A DNA stretch of 64,000 nucleotides, taken from assembly GCF_021545845.1 (NCBI RefSeq), contig NZ_CP088923.1, positions 2,480,001 through 2,544,000 on the forward strand, written 5' to 3'. Both the position numbers and the translations under genes were made by a program. The notes under the pieces were generated by a model. It did not search any database and was not told the DNA's origin. It saw only the letters and a program-made list of their open reading frames with translations. This document shows, one piece after another, positions 23,081-32,020 of the stretch. How positions within the stretch are numbered: the stretch's first letter is position 1; each line of letters begins with the position of its first letter. This stretch comes from Rhodanobacter thiooxydans. Its GTDB lineage: Bacteria; Pseudomonadota; Gammaproteobacteria; Xanthomonadales; Rhodanobacteraceae.

Positions 23081-23243
23081 GATTCGGGATTGGGGATTCG
23101 GGATTCGGCAAAGCCGCTAATCCGAATTCTCAGCGCATTTTTCAACGCCACTCACCGAACACCATTTGAAGCGCCGGTTTGCGCGAAAGGATCGGGATCA
23201 CGTCGGACCGCTCTGACAAATCCCGAATCCCCAATCCCGAATC
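23081..23243. repeat. 25-base inverted repeat pair flanking the fadN-thiolase gap
   Basis: The segment 23081-23105 (built from GATTCGGGATT and GGGGATTCGGGATT) is exactly complementary to 23219-23243, with 113 bases between. Repeats of the GGGATTCGGGATT kind are dispersed in Xanthomonadales intergenic DNA. The pair begins immediately at the end of the fadN-type gene and ends just before the thiolase ribosome site, so it could fold the polycistronic mRNA. Confidence 0.8.
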
Positions 23244-23263
23244 CCGGCTTTCGGAGAAAGCAA

Positions 23264-24469
23264 ATGACCAAGCAAATCCAGGACGCCTACATCGTCGCCG
23301 CCACCCGCACCCCGGTCGGCAAGGCGCCGCGCGGCGTGTTCCGCAACACCCGTCCGGACGACATGCTCGCCCACGTCATCCGCGCCGTGATGGCGCAGGC
23401 GCCCGGCATCGACCCGCACCAGATCGGCGACGTCATCATCGGCTGCGCCATGCCCGAGGCCGAGCAAGGCATGAACGTGGCGCGCATCGGCGCGCTGCTG
23501 GCCGGCCTGCCCGACACCGTGCCCGGCGTCACCGTCAACCGCTTCTGCTCCTCCGGCCTGCAGTCGGTGGCGATGGCGGCCGACCGCATCCGCCTGGGCC
23601 TGGACGACCTGATGCTCGCCGGCGGCACCGAGAGCATGAGCATGGTGCCGATGATGGGCCACAAGGTGGCGATGAATCCGGCCATCTTCGACAACGAGCA
23701 CATCGGCATCGCCTACGGCATGGGCATCACCGCCGAGAACGTGGCCAAGCAGTGGAAGGTCAGCCGCGAGCAGCAGGACGCCTTCTCGGTGGAAAGCCAC
23801 CGCCGCGCGCTGGCCGCCCAGGCCGCCGGCGAGTTCAAGGACGAGATCACCCCGTTCCAGCTCGCCGACCACTACCCCGACCTCGCCAGCCGCGGCATCG
23901 TCACCGACAGCCGCCTGATCGGGAACGACGAGGGCCCGCGCGCCGGCACCACGCTGGAAGTGCTGGCCAAGCTCAAGACCGTATTCCGCAACGGCCAGTT
24001 CGGCGGCACCGTCACCGCCGGCAACTCCAGCCAGATGTCCGACGGCGCCGGCGCCGTGTTGTTGGCCAGCGAAGCGGCCCTGAAGAAGTACAACCTGCAG
24101 CCGCTGGCGCGCTTCGTCGGCTTCTCGGTGGCCGGCGTCAAGCCCGAGATCATGGGCATCGGCCCGAAGGAAGCGATCCCGAAAGCGCTCGCGCAGACCG
24201 GCATCAGGCAGGACCAGCTCGACTGGATCGAACTCAACGAAGCCTTCGCCGCCCAGGCGCTGGCGGTGATGGGCGACCTCAAGCTCGACCCGGCCAAGGT
24301 CAACCCGCTCGGCGGCGCCATCGCGCTCGGCCATCCGCTCGGCGCCACTGGCGCGGTGCGCATCGCCACGCTGGTGCACGGCATGCGCCGGCGCAAGCAG
24401 AAGTACGGCATGGTCACCATGTGCATCGGCACCGGCATGGGCGCAGCGGGGATTTTCGAGGCGCTTTGA
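23264..24469 (+). CDS. Acetyl-CoA C-acyltransferase (thiolase, beta-oxidation)
   Basis: Cleaves 3-ketoacyl-CoA to acetyl-CoA and a shortened acyl-CoA. The 401-residue protein has the thiolase signatures: acyl-accepting Cys in VNRFCSSGLQSVAMAA (about residue 96), NEAFAAQALAV, the His of GGAIALGHPLGATGA and the second Cys of MCIGTGMGAAGIFEAL. It starts at the ATG after GGAGAAAG. Together with the preceding FadN-type enzyme it makes a FadBA-like unit. Confidence 0.94.
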   Translation: MTKQIQDAYIVAATRTPVGKAPRGVFRNTRPDDMLAHVIRAVMAQAPGIDPHQIGDVIIGCAMPEAEQGMNVARIGALLAGLPDTVPGVTVNRFCSSGLQSVAMAADRIRLGLDDLMLAGGTESMSMVPMMGHKVAMNPAIFDNEHIGIAYGMGITAENVAKQWKVSREQQDAFSVESHRRALAAQAAGEFKDEITPFQLADHYPDLASRGIVTDSRLIGNDEGPRAGTTLEVLAKLKTVFRNGQFGGTVTAGNSSQMSDGAGAVLLASEAALKKYNLQPLARFVGFSVAGVKPEIMGIGPKEAIPKALAQTGIRQDQLDWIELNEAFAAQALAVMGDLKLDPAKVNPLGGAIALGHPLGATGAVRIATLVHGMRRRKQKYGMVTMCIGTGMGAAGIFEAL

Positions 24470-24524
24470 TGCTTCCGCCCGGCATTCCGGCCAAGGCTGG
24501 AATCACCGCGCCGCCACCGGCGAA

Positions 24525-24564
24525 AACAGCAACGGCGCCGTAGCGATACGGCGCCGTTGCTGTT
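24525..24564. terminator. Bidirectional hairpin between the thiolase and the small exported protein
   Basis: A perfect 16-base stem (AACAGCAACGGCGCCG paired with CGGCGCCGTTGCTGTT) with an 8-base loop lies between two convergent genes. The A-rich flank (GAAAACAGC) would read as U-rich on the minus strand. Confidence 0.65.
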
Positions 24565-24574
24565 GACGGCCTGG

Positions 24575-24970
24575 CTATGGCTTGCTCGCCAGTTTCGCGC
24601 ATTCGCCCTCCATGCAGTCGAAGTTGACCTTGATGCCGCGGTCCACCACGACCGGCACGTTCAGGTGTTTGACTATGGGCCGGCCGTTCTCTTCCAGGGT
24701 TACCGTGTAATTGCCCACCGGCAGTGGCCCGATGTAGTAGCGGCCCTTGGCATCGACCTGGTTCTGGCGCAGCAAGCCGGACGTGGTGCTTAGCACCGAG
24801 ACGGTGTCGCCGACCGGTGCCTTGCCGAAAATATTGCCCATGGTGGCCTGCGCGAAGGCCGTGGCGGATCCCGCCGCACATGCGCCGACGAGCGCGATCA
24901 TCGCAAGACGCCGAAGCGGAAAGCCGCGGAGGCGCCGGGGAGGATGGCTCGGGAGGGAGTGCTTGTTCAT
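24575..24970 (-). CDS. Exported carboxypeptidase-regulatory-like domain protein
   Basis: A 131-residue protein with a signal peptide (RRLAMIALVGACAAGSATAFAQ) followed by one Ig-like carboxypeptidase-regulatory domain: GNIFGKAPVGDTVSVLSTTS, GRYYIGPLPVGNYTVTLEEN, VVVDRGIKVNF. In this group such domains usually sit at the N-terminus of Oar-type TonB-dependent receptors; here the domain stands alone and ends with two cysteines (FDCMEGECAKL) likely to form a disulfide. The frame runs upstream, but the ATG at MNKHSLPSH has a plausible signal peptide. Role unknown. Confidence 0.65.
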   Translation of the reverse strand: MNKHSLPSHPPRRLRGFPLRRLAMIALVGACAAGSATAFAQATMGNIFGKAPVGDTVSVLSTTSGLLRQNQVDAKGRYYIGPLPVGNYTVTLEENGRPIVKHLNVPVVVDRGIKVNFDCMEGECAKLASKP

Positions 24971-25273
24971 GGAATTTTCCTGATTTCGTTGAAACGACAG
25001 GGGACCTGAGCCCGCCAGCTTGCCTGGCCATCCGCTCATGGAAATTCCGGACGGCCGCCTGCCAGGCCTGGGGATGGCCACCTTGGCAGGTATCGATTCG
25101 CTCTCCGTCCGCGGCCATCGGGAGCCGCGCGGCCCCACGCGATGGTTGCGCGCAGCCTATGCCACGTCAGGCCGGCGCCGAAGGGTCAGAGGTTATTGAA
25201 GGTCGGAAGTCATGCATCTGTGAAGTTGCAGCGATGCGCGCCCGTTTTTACGGCAACCGCTCGGCCCACAGGC
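24971..25273. other. Intergenic stretch without recognised gene
   Basis: About 300 bases between two minus-strand exported-protein genes. Frames are open on both strands but none carries a recognisable domain, signal peptide or strong ribosome site. The promoter of the carboxypeptidase-regulatory-like gene should lie in its left part. Confidence 0.5.
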
Positions 25274-26446
25274 TCAGCCGTTCTTTTCCTGTGCCTGTTT
25301 GACTGGCCACGGCGCGGCGCGCCAGCAGGCGTTGTAGAAATCCTTGATGGCCTGCCGGGCCGGATAGAGCACGAAAGTGGCACCGTAGCGGAACGCGCTG
25401 CGCCGACCACCGACCCAGGCGCCGATGGAGCTCGACGAAAGCAGCCGCCCCAGCTCGCCAGGCGACCACGGCCGGCTGATCACCACGGCGCTATCGACGA
25501 CGCGCGCGGCACCGCGCGGTTCGACCAGCACAGGCTGGCGATCGACCTCGAAATACGATCGCGTTTCGTGCGCCACGATCTGCGCGGCGCGGGTGGCACC
25601 CACCTGGTCGTAGGCGGTGAGCGTCACGCTGCCCGGCTGACATTGCAGGACCAGCCGATAGGTGCCGCGCCGGTTCTCCTGATGCAGTTCCAGCAAAGGC
25701 GCCGGCGGCAACAGCCAGCTTTTCGTCTTCAAGGGCAACCGGCCGTTGTTGGCCAGGCCGGCGACGGTCATCTGGTCCGCATCCAACCAGATCGGCGAAT
25801 CGACGGCGGACGCTGACGGCGCGGCGAGAGCATCGAGGTCGATGCCCATCGCCTTGAGGTAGGCGTCCGCCTCCCCCTGCAGCGGCTGGTCCGGCGTGGT
25901 ACCGGCGGACCGGTGGCGGATCAGACCGATGCGATCGCCACCCGTGGGAGCCCAGCGGTAAAGGCCGCCAAAGTAGGCATAGGCACACGCACCGCTGCAG
26001 ACGGCGGCCTTCGCGCCCCGGTAGCCGCCACGCTTGCGCCGCGGCGTGCCCAGATGCGTCGTCATCGAGCTGGCGCGGAACAGGCGCCCCAGCGCCATGC
26101 CGGCCGCCAGCTCGCCCTGCGCGGAGTTCAGGTAGACGTCGGCCCCGGCAGGAACCTTGCCCGACTTCAGCAAGGCCTCGAACCGCTGCGGCGCATCGGC
26201 GTCGATCACGCCGTAGAGATAAATCTGCGGCGCCCCGGCCAGCGTCACCGTCATGCGGTCGTCGTTGACTTGGATGGCCATGCGCTGCGGCGTGGCATCT
26301 GCGCTGCGGCGCGCCGCAACGCCTTCGGCGCGCGCCGCACTGACCAAGCCTGCACAGACGAGCAGCCACCAAGCGCAACCAACGATGCGCGAGCAGCGTC
26401 GGCGTGCAGCATTCTCGAATGGGCCGTATCGCACTACTGCTCCCAC
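25274..26446 (-). CDS. Exported ClpP/crotonase-fold-like protein (COG3904 type)
   Basis: A 390-residue exported protein. A hydrophobic signal (CAWWLLVCAGLVSAARA) precedes a domain with the pattern of predicted periplasmic ClpP-like proteins: YLYGVIDADAPQRFEALLKS, VYLNSAQGELAAGMALGRLF, then AAVCSGACAYAYFGGLYRW, where the Ser in CSGAC occupies the place of the nucleophile. The C-terminal half is not recognised. The GTG at the 5' end is the best available start. Protease activity is unproven; the family is poorly characterised. Confidence 0.55.
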   Translation of the reverse strand: MGAVVRYGPFENAARRRCSRIVGCAWWLLVCAGLVSAARAEGVAARRSADATPQRMAIQVNDDRMTVTLAGAPQIYLYGVIDADAPQRFEALLKSGKVPAGADVYLNSAQGELAAGMALGRLFRASSMTTHLGTPRRKRGGYRGAKAAVCSGACAYAYFGGLYRWAPTGGDRIGLIRHRSAGTTPDQPLQGEADAYLKAMGIDLDALAAPSASAVDSPIWLDADQMTVAGLANNGRLPLKTKSWLLPPAPLLELHQENRRGTYRLVLQCQPGSVTLTAYDQVGATRAAQIVAHETRSYFEVDRQPVLVEPRGAARVVDSAVVISRPWSPGELGRLLSSSSIGAWVGGRRSAFRYGATFVLYPARQAIKDFYNACWRAAPWPVKQAQEKNG

Positions 26447-26559
26447 GATTCAAACGATGGAGTTTCAAAGCTGCAGGATGTCCCGCAGGTGAACGCGGGA
26501 GCGTGCCATGGGAACGTGATCGGCAGCAACGAGAAACGGGCCTTCCACACGACAGACCC

Positions 26560-27038
26560 GGTCGATCGACGCCACCACCACGCTGCAGGTCAACACGCAG
26601 ACCTACTTCTGGCTGGCCAACGGACACATCCTGCGCATGCATTTCAATGTGGCGCGGTCATTCTCGACGCGGGCGCGTGTCGAGAATGCCAGCGTCTGCG
26701 GTACCCCGGCTGGCTTTCGCAGGCACGCTCGGCCGGGGCGCTCGTTCTACGTCGACGCCGTCTGGGAATACAGCCTCAGCCGGCGCTGGGTGCTGGGTGC
26801 TGGCGCTCGACCTCAGCTGTTGGCGCAGTCACGGTGCCCGCGTACGCGGTGATGGGGCTGCGGGTTCGCCTACCCCCTGGACGGGCGCTCCAGCGAGGCG
26901 TTCGGCTTTGCGCCGGCGATCGAGTACAGCTGGAGTCCCACGCTGGGCGTGCTGTTTGGTACCCGTGTCATCACCGACGGACACAACACGCCGACCACGA
27001 TCACGCCGCCGCTGGCGATCAACTACTACGTGCACTGA
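26560..27038 (+). pseudogene. Decayed outer-membrane (phenol-degradation MetA-type) protein gene
   Basis: Read across frames this is the second half of a beta-barrel protein: DATTTLQVNTQTYFWLANGH, FYVDAVWEYSLSRRWVLG, then in another frame LALDLSCWRSHGARVRG, then in the first frame again AFGFAPAIEYSWSPTLGVLF and ITPPLAINYYVH with a stop. The first frame change coincides with an exact 7-base tandem duplication (TGGGTGC at 26787-26793 and 26794-26800); a second compensating change lies near 26840-26860. The 5' part is absent. Non-functional. Confidence 0.65.
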
Positions 27039-27068
27039 GTCGCGCTACGCCAGCGGGGGCGCGGGGGT

Positions 27069-28154
27069 TCAGCCGAAGGTGACGTGCGTCGGCTCCGGAC
27101 GTACGCCGGGGCGCCGGCCGTCTACGAACATGTGCAGGCGGCCCCCGACCACCGCGACCTGGGCACGGCCAGCCAGCTGCATCGCCGGGAACGCCGCCGG
27201 CGACTTGGCCAGGCCAAGCTGATGCTCGGCGCGCATCCGCGCGCTCTTGGCGGCAAACCAGGCCTTCGGGCCGGCCAGCAGGGCGCCCGAATCGGACTCC
27301 GCCCGGCGCGAGTCCTCGATGCTTCGGCGCAGGTGGGCCAGGTGGTGCTCGTTGAAGACCTCGCTCAGGGCGGCGGTCTTGAACGGCGAGGCGGCGTACT
27401 CGTCGAGCAGGCTGCCCAGCGCGGCAACCACGCGCAACACGATCCGTCGGTTCACGCACTCCACGTCCGAGCTACCGGTCGAGGCTTGCCAGATGCCGTC
27501 GAGGGCTGCGGCCAGCGCAAGGTACTCGGCTTGGTTGAGCGGGCGGCGCGCCAGCGGGGTGCTCCGGCGGTCGATCAGCCAGGCCTGGTCGACTGCCGGT
27601 AGCGCCCGCGAGCGGCTCGCGACGCGGGCACGGGCCTCTTTCATCGACAGGTTCTCGTCGGCGGCCAGCCGCAGCGAGAGCGCCTCGCGGGTCAGCGGCT
27701 GCGTGCGCGTAGTGCCGTCGGCGCGGTACCAGCGGCGGTACTCCAGCGTAGCCGGGTGGAACATGTCGTGCGGCGGCCGCAGCGCGACGCACGCCTCGGC
27801 GGCGTAATCGAGCGCCGGCGCCATCGACCGCAGGCCGGCAGCGTGGGCGGCAAGCACCCGCCCAAGCAGGATCTCGGCCACGACCAGGTGCCGATGACAG
27901 TCAGCCCGATGCTCGGCCCCGCTTCGCGCGAAGTAGACGAAACGTACGCGAGCCGCGAGCCTAGCGTTGCCCGGCCGGAGGGGCGCCTTGGTGCCATGAC
28001 AACCCTGCCCGGCGATCCGGTGGCCGATCGGCAGCGCGCGGTGCGCGGTAGGCAGGTCGCCCAGCAGGGTATCGACGGAGGAAACAGCAACAGCGGCAGT
28101 TCTGGCCTTGGCGGCCTCTTTCAGGGGCACACTTGCGGGGGTCGACACACTCAC
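27069..28154 (-). CDS. Uncharacterised protein
   Basis: I do not recognise this 361-residue protein. It is hydrophilic and mostly helical, with no signal peptide or membrane segment; notable stretches are YRRWYRADGTTRTQPLTREA, AADENLSMKEARARVASRSR and QVAVVGGRLHMFVDGRRPG near the C-terminus. The GTG start has a good ribosome site (GAAGG, seven bases upstream). The open frame continues far upstream, but that part is antisense to the SDR gene and is not protein-like. The gene is divergent from the SDR gene across about 250 bases. Confidence 0.55.
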   Translation of the reverse strand: MSVSTPASVPLKEAAKARTAAVAVSSVDTLLGDLPTAHRALPIGHRIAGQGCHGTKAPLRPGNARLAARVRFVYFARSGAEHRADCHRHLVVAEILLGRVLAAHAAGLRSMAPALDYAAEACVALRPPHDMFHPATLEYRRWYRADGTTRTQPLTREALSLRLAADENLSMKEARARVASRSRALPAVDQAWLIDRRSTPLARRPLNQAEYLALAAALDGIWQASTGSSDVECVNRRIVLRVVAALGSLLDEYAASPFKTAALSEVFNEHHLAHLRRSIEDSRRAESDSGALLAGPKAWFAAKSARMRAEHQLGLAKSPAAFPAMQLAGRAQVAVVGGRLHMFVDGRRPGVRPEPTHVTFG

Positions 28155-28403
28155 AAAAAACCTTCGCTGCTGAAAGGCGGCCACGATGCTCGACTCTGTC
28201 ACACCGCGCCGCCCGGATACCGCTGATGCCGTCCCGCCTGGACAGCCACGACGCCACTTTTGCATTAGCCGTGCCACGAAAATGTGCACTGCTGCGCAAT
28301 AATCGAACTTCGACTCTGTTTGAGTCGCGCCGGCGCTTTCCGGGCCGAGACGGAAAACAGGCAAAATAGGCGGCTGGCGAGGCACTTGCCCGCCCCTACG
28401 ACG

Positions 28404-29984
28404 ATGGATCAGCTCTTGACGACCGTGCCCGCCCCCACCGCCCTGCCCGATCATACGGGCGCCGACCTGCTGGAGCGCCTGCGCGACGCCACGGCACTGC
28501 TGGAATCGGTAGCCGCCGACCGGCAGCTGCTGGACCGGCTTCCAGCCGAGGATCGCCAACGTCTGCACCAGGCCGTGGCGCAGCTCTACCACCCCGACCC
28601 GGCGGCTCGCCGGATCAAGCTGAAAGCCGCCGAAAAGGCACGCTACGCCTCGAAGGTGGCGGCTGAAGACACCGTGCTGAACCAGACCGGCATCCGCAGC
28701 CTGCGCCGTAAGCCGGTGTTCACCACGCCGAACGCATTCGCGCCGGAAGGCTTCCTGCCGCACGACGTGCCGCCGGCGGCCGACGCCGCGCAACCGCGCG
28801 AGTCGGTCGAGCCGAAGCACTGCTACGTGTGCAAGCAGAAATACACGGCCATCCACTTCTTCTACGACCAGCTGTGCCCGGAGTGCGCCGCGTTCAACTA
28901 TGCCAAGCGCGGCGAGCTGGCCGACCTGCGCGGCCGGGTGGCGCTGCTTACCGGCGGCCGCGTGAAGATCGGTTACCAGGCCGGACTCAAGCTGCTGCGC
29001 GCCGGTGCCGAGCTGATCGTCACCACCCGCTTCCCACGCGACTCGGCCGCGCGCTATGCGGAAGAACCCGACTTTGCCGAATGGGGTCACCGCCTGCAGG
29101 TCTACGGCCTCGACCTGCGCCACACGCCCAGCGTGGAGGCGTTCTGCCAGGAACTGGTGGCGACGCGGCCACGGCTGGATTTCATCATCAACAACGCCTG
29201 CCAGACCGTGCGCCGGCCGCCGGAGTTCTACGCGCACATGATGGAAGGCGAGACCGCCGCGCTGCACGAGTTGCCCGAGCACGTGCGCCGGCTGGTAGGC
29301 CACTACGAGGGCCTGCGCGGCGCGGAGATCCTGCCCAGCAGCACCGCGCTGGCCAGCCGCGGTCCGGAACTGGCCGGGCTGACCCGCGCTGCCGAGCTGT
29401 CGCAGCTCCCCCTGCTGCCGGAGGAGCTGCTGGCGCAGAGCCACCTGTTCCCCGAAGGCCGGCTGGACCAGGACCTGCAGCAGGTCGACCTGCGCCAGCG
29501 CAACTCGTGGCGGCTGCTGATGGCCGAGGTGCCGTCGGTGGAATTGCTGGAGGTACAGCTGGTGAACGCGATCGCGCCGTTCATCATCAACGCGCGGCTG
29601 AAGCCGCTGATGCTGCGCACGGGCGAGCGCGACAAGCACATCGTCAACGTGTCGGCGATGGAAGGCCAGTTCTACCGCAGCTTCAAGACCACCCGCCACC
29701 CGCACACCAACATGGCCAAGGCCGCGCTGAACATGATGACGCGCACCGCGGCCACCGATTACCACAACGACGGTATCCACATGAACAGCGTCGACACCGG
29801 CTGGGTGACCGACGAGGACCCGGCCGAGCTGGCGGCGAAGAAGGTGCGCGAGGAGCGCTTCCACCCGCCGCTGGACATCGTCGACGGCGCCGCGCGCATC
29901 GTCGATCCGATCATCCACGGCATCAATACCGGCGAGCACGTGTGGGGCCAGTTCCTGAAGGATTACCGGCCGACCGACTGGTGA
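28404..29984 (+). CDS. Atypical SDR oxidoreductase with zinc ribbon
   Basis: A 526-residue protein. A helical N-terminal region of about 135 residues is followed by a zinc ribbon (CYVCKQKY, then CPECAAFN) and a short-chain dehydrogenase/reductase domain from about residue 175: GRVALLTGGRVKIGYQAGLK binds the dinucleotide, and DFIINNACQTVRR corresponds to the NNAG motif. In the active-site segment (NVSAMEGQF, HPHTNMAKAALNMM) the Lys is present but the residue four before it is Thr, not the usual Tyr. An insertion of about 110 residues lies between NNACQ and the active site. Substrate unknown. Confidence 0.7.
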   Translation: MDQLLTTVPAPTALPDHTGADLLERLRDATALLESVAADRQLLDRLPAEDRQRLHQAVAQLYHPDPAARRIKLKAAEKARYASKVAAEDTVLNQTGIRSLRRKPVFTTPNAFAPEGFLPHDVPPAADAAQPRESVEPKHCYVCKQKYTAIHFFYDQLCPECAAFNYAKRGELADLRGRVALLTGGRVKIGYQAGLKLLRAGAELIVTTRFPRDSAARYAEEPDFAEWGHRLQVYGLDLRHTPSVEAFCQELVATRPRLDFIINNACQTVRRPPEFYAHMMEGETAALHELPEHVRRLVGHYEGLRGAEILPSSTALASRGPELAGLTRAAELSQLPLLPEELLAQSHLFPEGRLDQDLQQVDLRQRNSWRLLMAEVPSVELLEVQLVNAIAPFIINARLKPLMLRTGERDKHIVNVSAMEGQFYRSFKTTRHPHTNMAKAALNMMTRTAATDYHNDGIHMNSVDTGWVTDEDPAELAAKKVREERFHPPLDIVDGAARIVDPIIHGINTGEHVWGQFLKDYRPTDW

Positions 29985-30088
29985 GTCCACTGGCGCCGAA
30001 ACGACGACGATCCGTTTCCTTCGCGCCGGTTTCAGATGCTGCTGCGTAACCTTATGTTGGGAACAGGCGCCATCGGGCGCGATCAAGC

Positions 30089-30805
30089 ATGAGGGATACC
30101 GCTGTGATTGAACGCAGACCTTTCGACCGCCTGGGCGGAGCCGACCACGGCTGGCTCAAGGCGAAACACCACTTCTCGTTCGCCGGCTACCACGACGCGA
30201 AGCGCATGGGTTGGGGCGCGCTGCGTGTGTGGAACGACGACACCATCGCGCCGCAGACCGGCTTTCCGCCGCATCCGCATGCGGACATGGAGATCATCAC
30301 CTACGTGCGCGAAGGCGCCATCAGCCATCAGGACAGCCTCGGCAACGCCGGTCGCACCGAAGCCGGCGATGTGCAGGTAATGAGCGCCGGCACCGGCATC
30401 ACCCATGCCGAGTACAACCGCGAGAACGTGACCACGCGCATCTTCCAGATCTGGATCATCCCCGACGAGAACGGCAAGCCGCCGTCCTGGGGCGCGCGAC
30501 CGTTCCCCAAGGGGGACCGTTCGGGCCGCTTCGTGGCACTGGCCAGCGGTTTCAAGGAAGATACCGAGGCCTTGCCGCTGCGTACCAACGCGCGCGTGCT
30601 CGGCGCCACGCTCAAGGCCGGCGAAAGCGTCGCGTACGCGTTGCAGCATGGTCGCTACGCCTACCTGGTGCCGGCCACCGGCAAGGTGGACGTCAATGGC
30701 GTGAAGCTGGAGGCCCGCGACGGCGCGGCGATCCGCGACGAGGCCACGCTGCACATCACCGCGATCGAGGATGCCGAGCTGGTGCTGGTGGACGCCGCGC
30801 CCTGA
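30089..30805 (+). CDS. Pirin family protein
   Basis: A 238-residue bicupin of the pirin family (YhhW-like). The N-terminal cupin shows HHFSFAGYHD, FPPHPHADMEIITYV with its metal-binding His-x-His and Glu pattern, and DVQVMSAGTGITHAEYN with a further His. Bacterial pirins bind Fe(II) and some cleave quercetin; the physiological role is unclear. Start MRDTAVIERRPFD is standard. It sits between the SDR gene and the ada operon, about 140 bases from each. Confidence 0.88.
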   Translation: MRDTAVIERRPFDRLGGADHGWLKAKHHFSFAGYHDAKRMGWGALRVWNDDTIAPQTGFPPHPHADMEIITYVREGAISHQDSLGNAGRTEAGDVQVMSAGTGITHAEYNRENVTTRIFQIWIIPDENGKPPSWGARPFPKGDRSGRFVALASGFKEDTEALPLRTNARVLGATLKAGESVAYALQHGRYAYLVPATGKVDVNGVKLEARDGAAIRDEATLHITAIEDAELVLVDAAP

Positions 30806-30943
30806 GTTTCGCATGGCGGTCGACGCCATGCCGGTGCTCGCCGGCATGGCTGCGCTTCGATTCGACCGCAAGACCCGGAGTGCCACGGCGGCTGTCGGTC
30901 CGTAGATTGCGCCTTGAGCGATAATCCGACGGAAGGGACAGCC

Positions 30944-32020
30944 ATGCATACTTTCGACAAGCAGGCGGCACGCGCCGCCACCCTGGCCGACCCGCGCTGG
31001 GTCGCGGTACAGGCGCGCGATGCGCACGCCGATGGAAGCTTCTTCTACTCGGTGCGCAGCACCGGCGTGTACTGCCGTCCGTCCTGCGCCGCACGAGCGG
31101 CCCGGCCGGAGAACGTCGCCTTCCACGCCACCGCCGCCGAAGCGGAGCGCGCCGGCTTTCGCCCCTGCAGGCGCTGCCGGCCCGATCAGCCGTCGCTGGC
31201 GCAGCAGCAGGCGGCGATGGTCACCGCCGCCTGCCGCGCGATCGAGCATGCCGAGACCGCGCCGACGCTGGAACAGTTGGCCCAACCGAGCGGCCTCAGC
31301 CCGTTCCATTTCCACCGCGTGTTCAAGGCGGTCACCGGGGTGACCCCGAAACAATACGCCGCGGCGCATCGCAACCGCCGCGTGCGCAATGGCCTGGAGC
31401 ACAGCCACAGCGTGACCGCGGCGATCTTCGATGCCGGCTACAACGCCAGCAGCCGCTTCTACGAAACTGCCGACCAGGTACTGGGCATGACGCCTTCCAG
31501 CTATCGCGCCGGCGGCGTCGACAGCGAGATCCGTTTCGCCATCGGCGCCTGTTCGCTGGGCGCGATCCTGGTGGCGCAGAGCGAACGCGGCGTGTGCGCG
31601 ATCCTGCTCGGCGACGACCCGGACGCGCTCGCGCGCGAGCTGCAGGATCGCTTCGCCAAGGCCCGGCTGATCGGCGGCGACCGCGATTACGAACGCCTGG
31701 TGGCGCAGGTGGTCGGCTTCATCGAGGCGCCCGCGATCGGGCTGGACCTGCCGCTGGATGTGCGCGGTACCGCATTCCAGCAGCGCGTATGGCAAGCGCT
31801 GCGCGAGATTCCAGCGGGAAGCACCGCCAGCTACGGCGAAATCGCGCGGCGCATCGGCGCGCCCACGGCGGCGCGCGCGGTGGCCCAGGCGTGCGCCAGC
31901 AACCTGCTGGCGGTGGCGATCCCATGCCATCGCGTGGTGCGCAACGACGGCGGCCTGTCCGGCTACCGCTGGGGTGTGCCGCGCAAACGCGCCCTGCTGG
32001 AGCGCGAGGCGCAGGCATGA
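30944..32020 (+). CDS. ada: Ada: methyl-DNA repair methyltransferase and transcriptional activator
   Basis: The sensor and activator of the adaptive response to alkylation. The 358-residue protein has all three parts: the N-terminal zinc domain with four Cys (VYCRPSCAARAARPENV and FRPCRRCRPDQ), an AraC-type HTH (LAQPSGLSPFHFHRVFKAVT), and the C-terminal O6-methylguanine methyltransferase with acceptor Cys in VAIPCHRVVRNDG. The ATG preceded by GGAAGGGA is preferred over a TTG ten codons upstream. Its stop overlaps the next start, and three repair-type genes follow without gaps. Confidence 0.95.
   Translation: MHTFDKQAARAATLADPRWVAVQARDAHADGSFFYSVRSTGVYCRPSCAARAARPENVAFHATAAEAERAGFRPCRRCRPDQPSLAQQQAAMVTAACRAIEHAETAPTLEQLAQPSGLSPFHFHRVFKAVTGVTPKQYAAAHRNRRVRNGLEHSHSVTAAIFDAGYNASSRFYETADQVLGMTPSSYRAGGVDSEIRFAIGACSLGAILVAQSERGVCAILLGDDPDALARELQDRFAKARLIGGDRDYERLVAQVVGFIEAPAIGLDLPLDVRGTAFQQRVWQALREIPAGSTASYGEIARRIGAPTAARAVAQACASNLLAVAIPCHRVVRNDGGLSGYRWGVPRKRALLEREAQA

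Noticed and set aside
28155..30086. Long upstream extension of the minus-strand frame of the unidentified gene
   Set aside because: This part is antisense to the SDR gene, which has clear Rossmann and zinc motifs; only the portion from 28154 downward has its own ribosome site and protein-like sequence.
30806..30943. An Ada box upstream of ada
   Set aside because: GATTCGACCGCAAG is only near to the AAT-N6-GCAA pattern, with wrong spacing, so I do not claim an operator.
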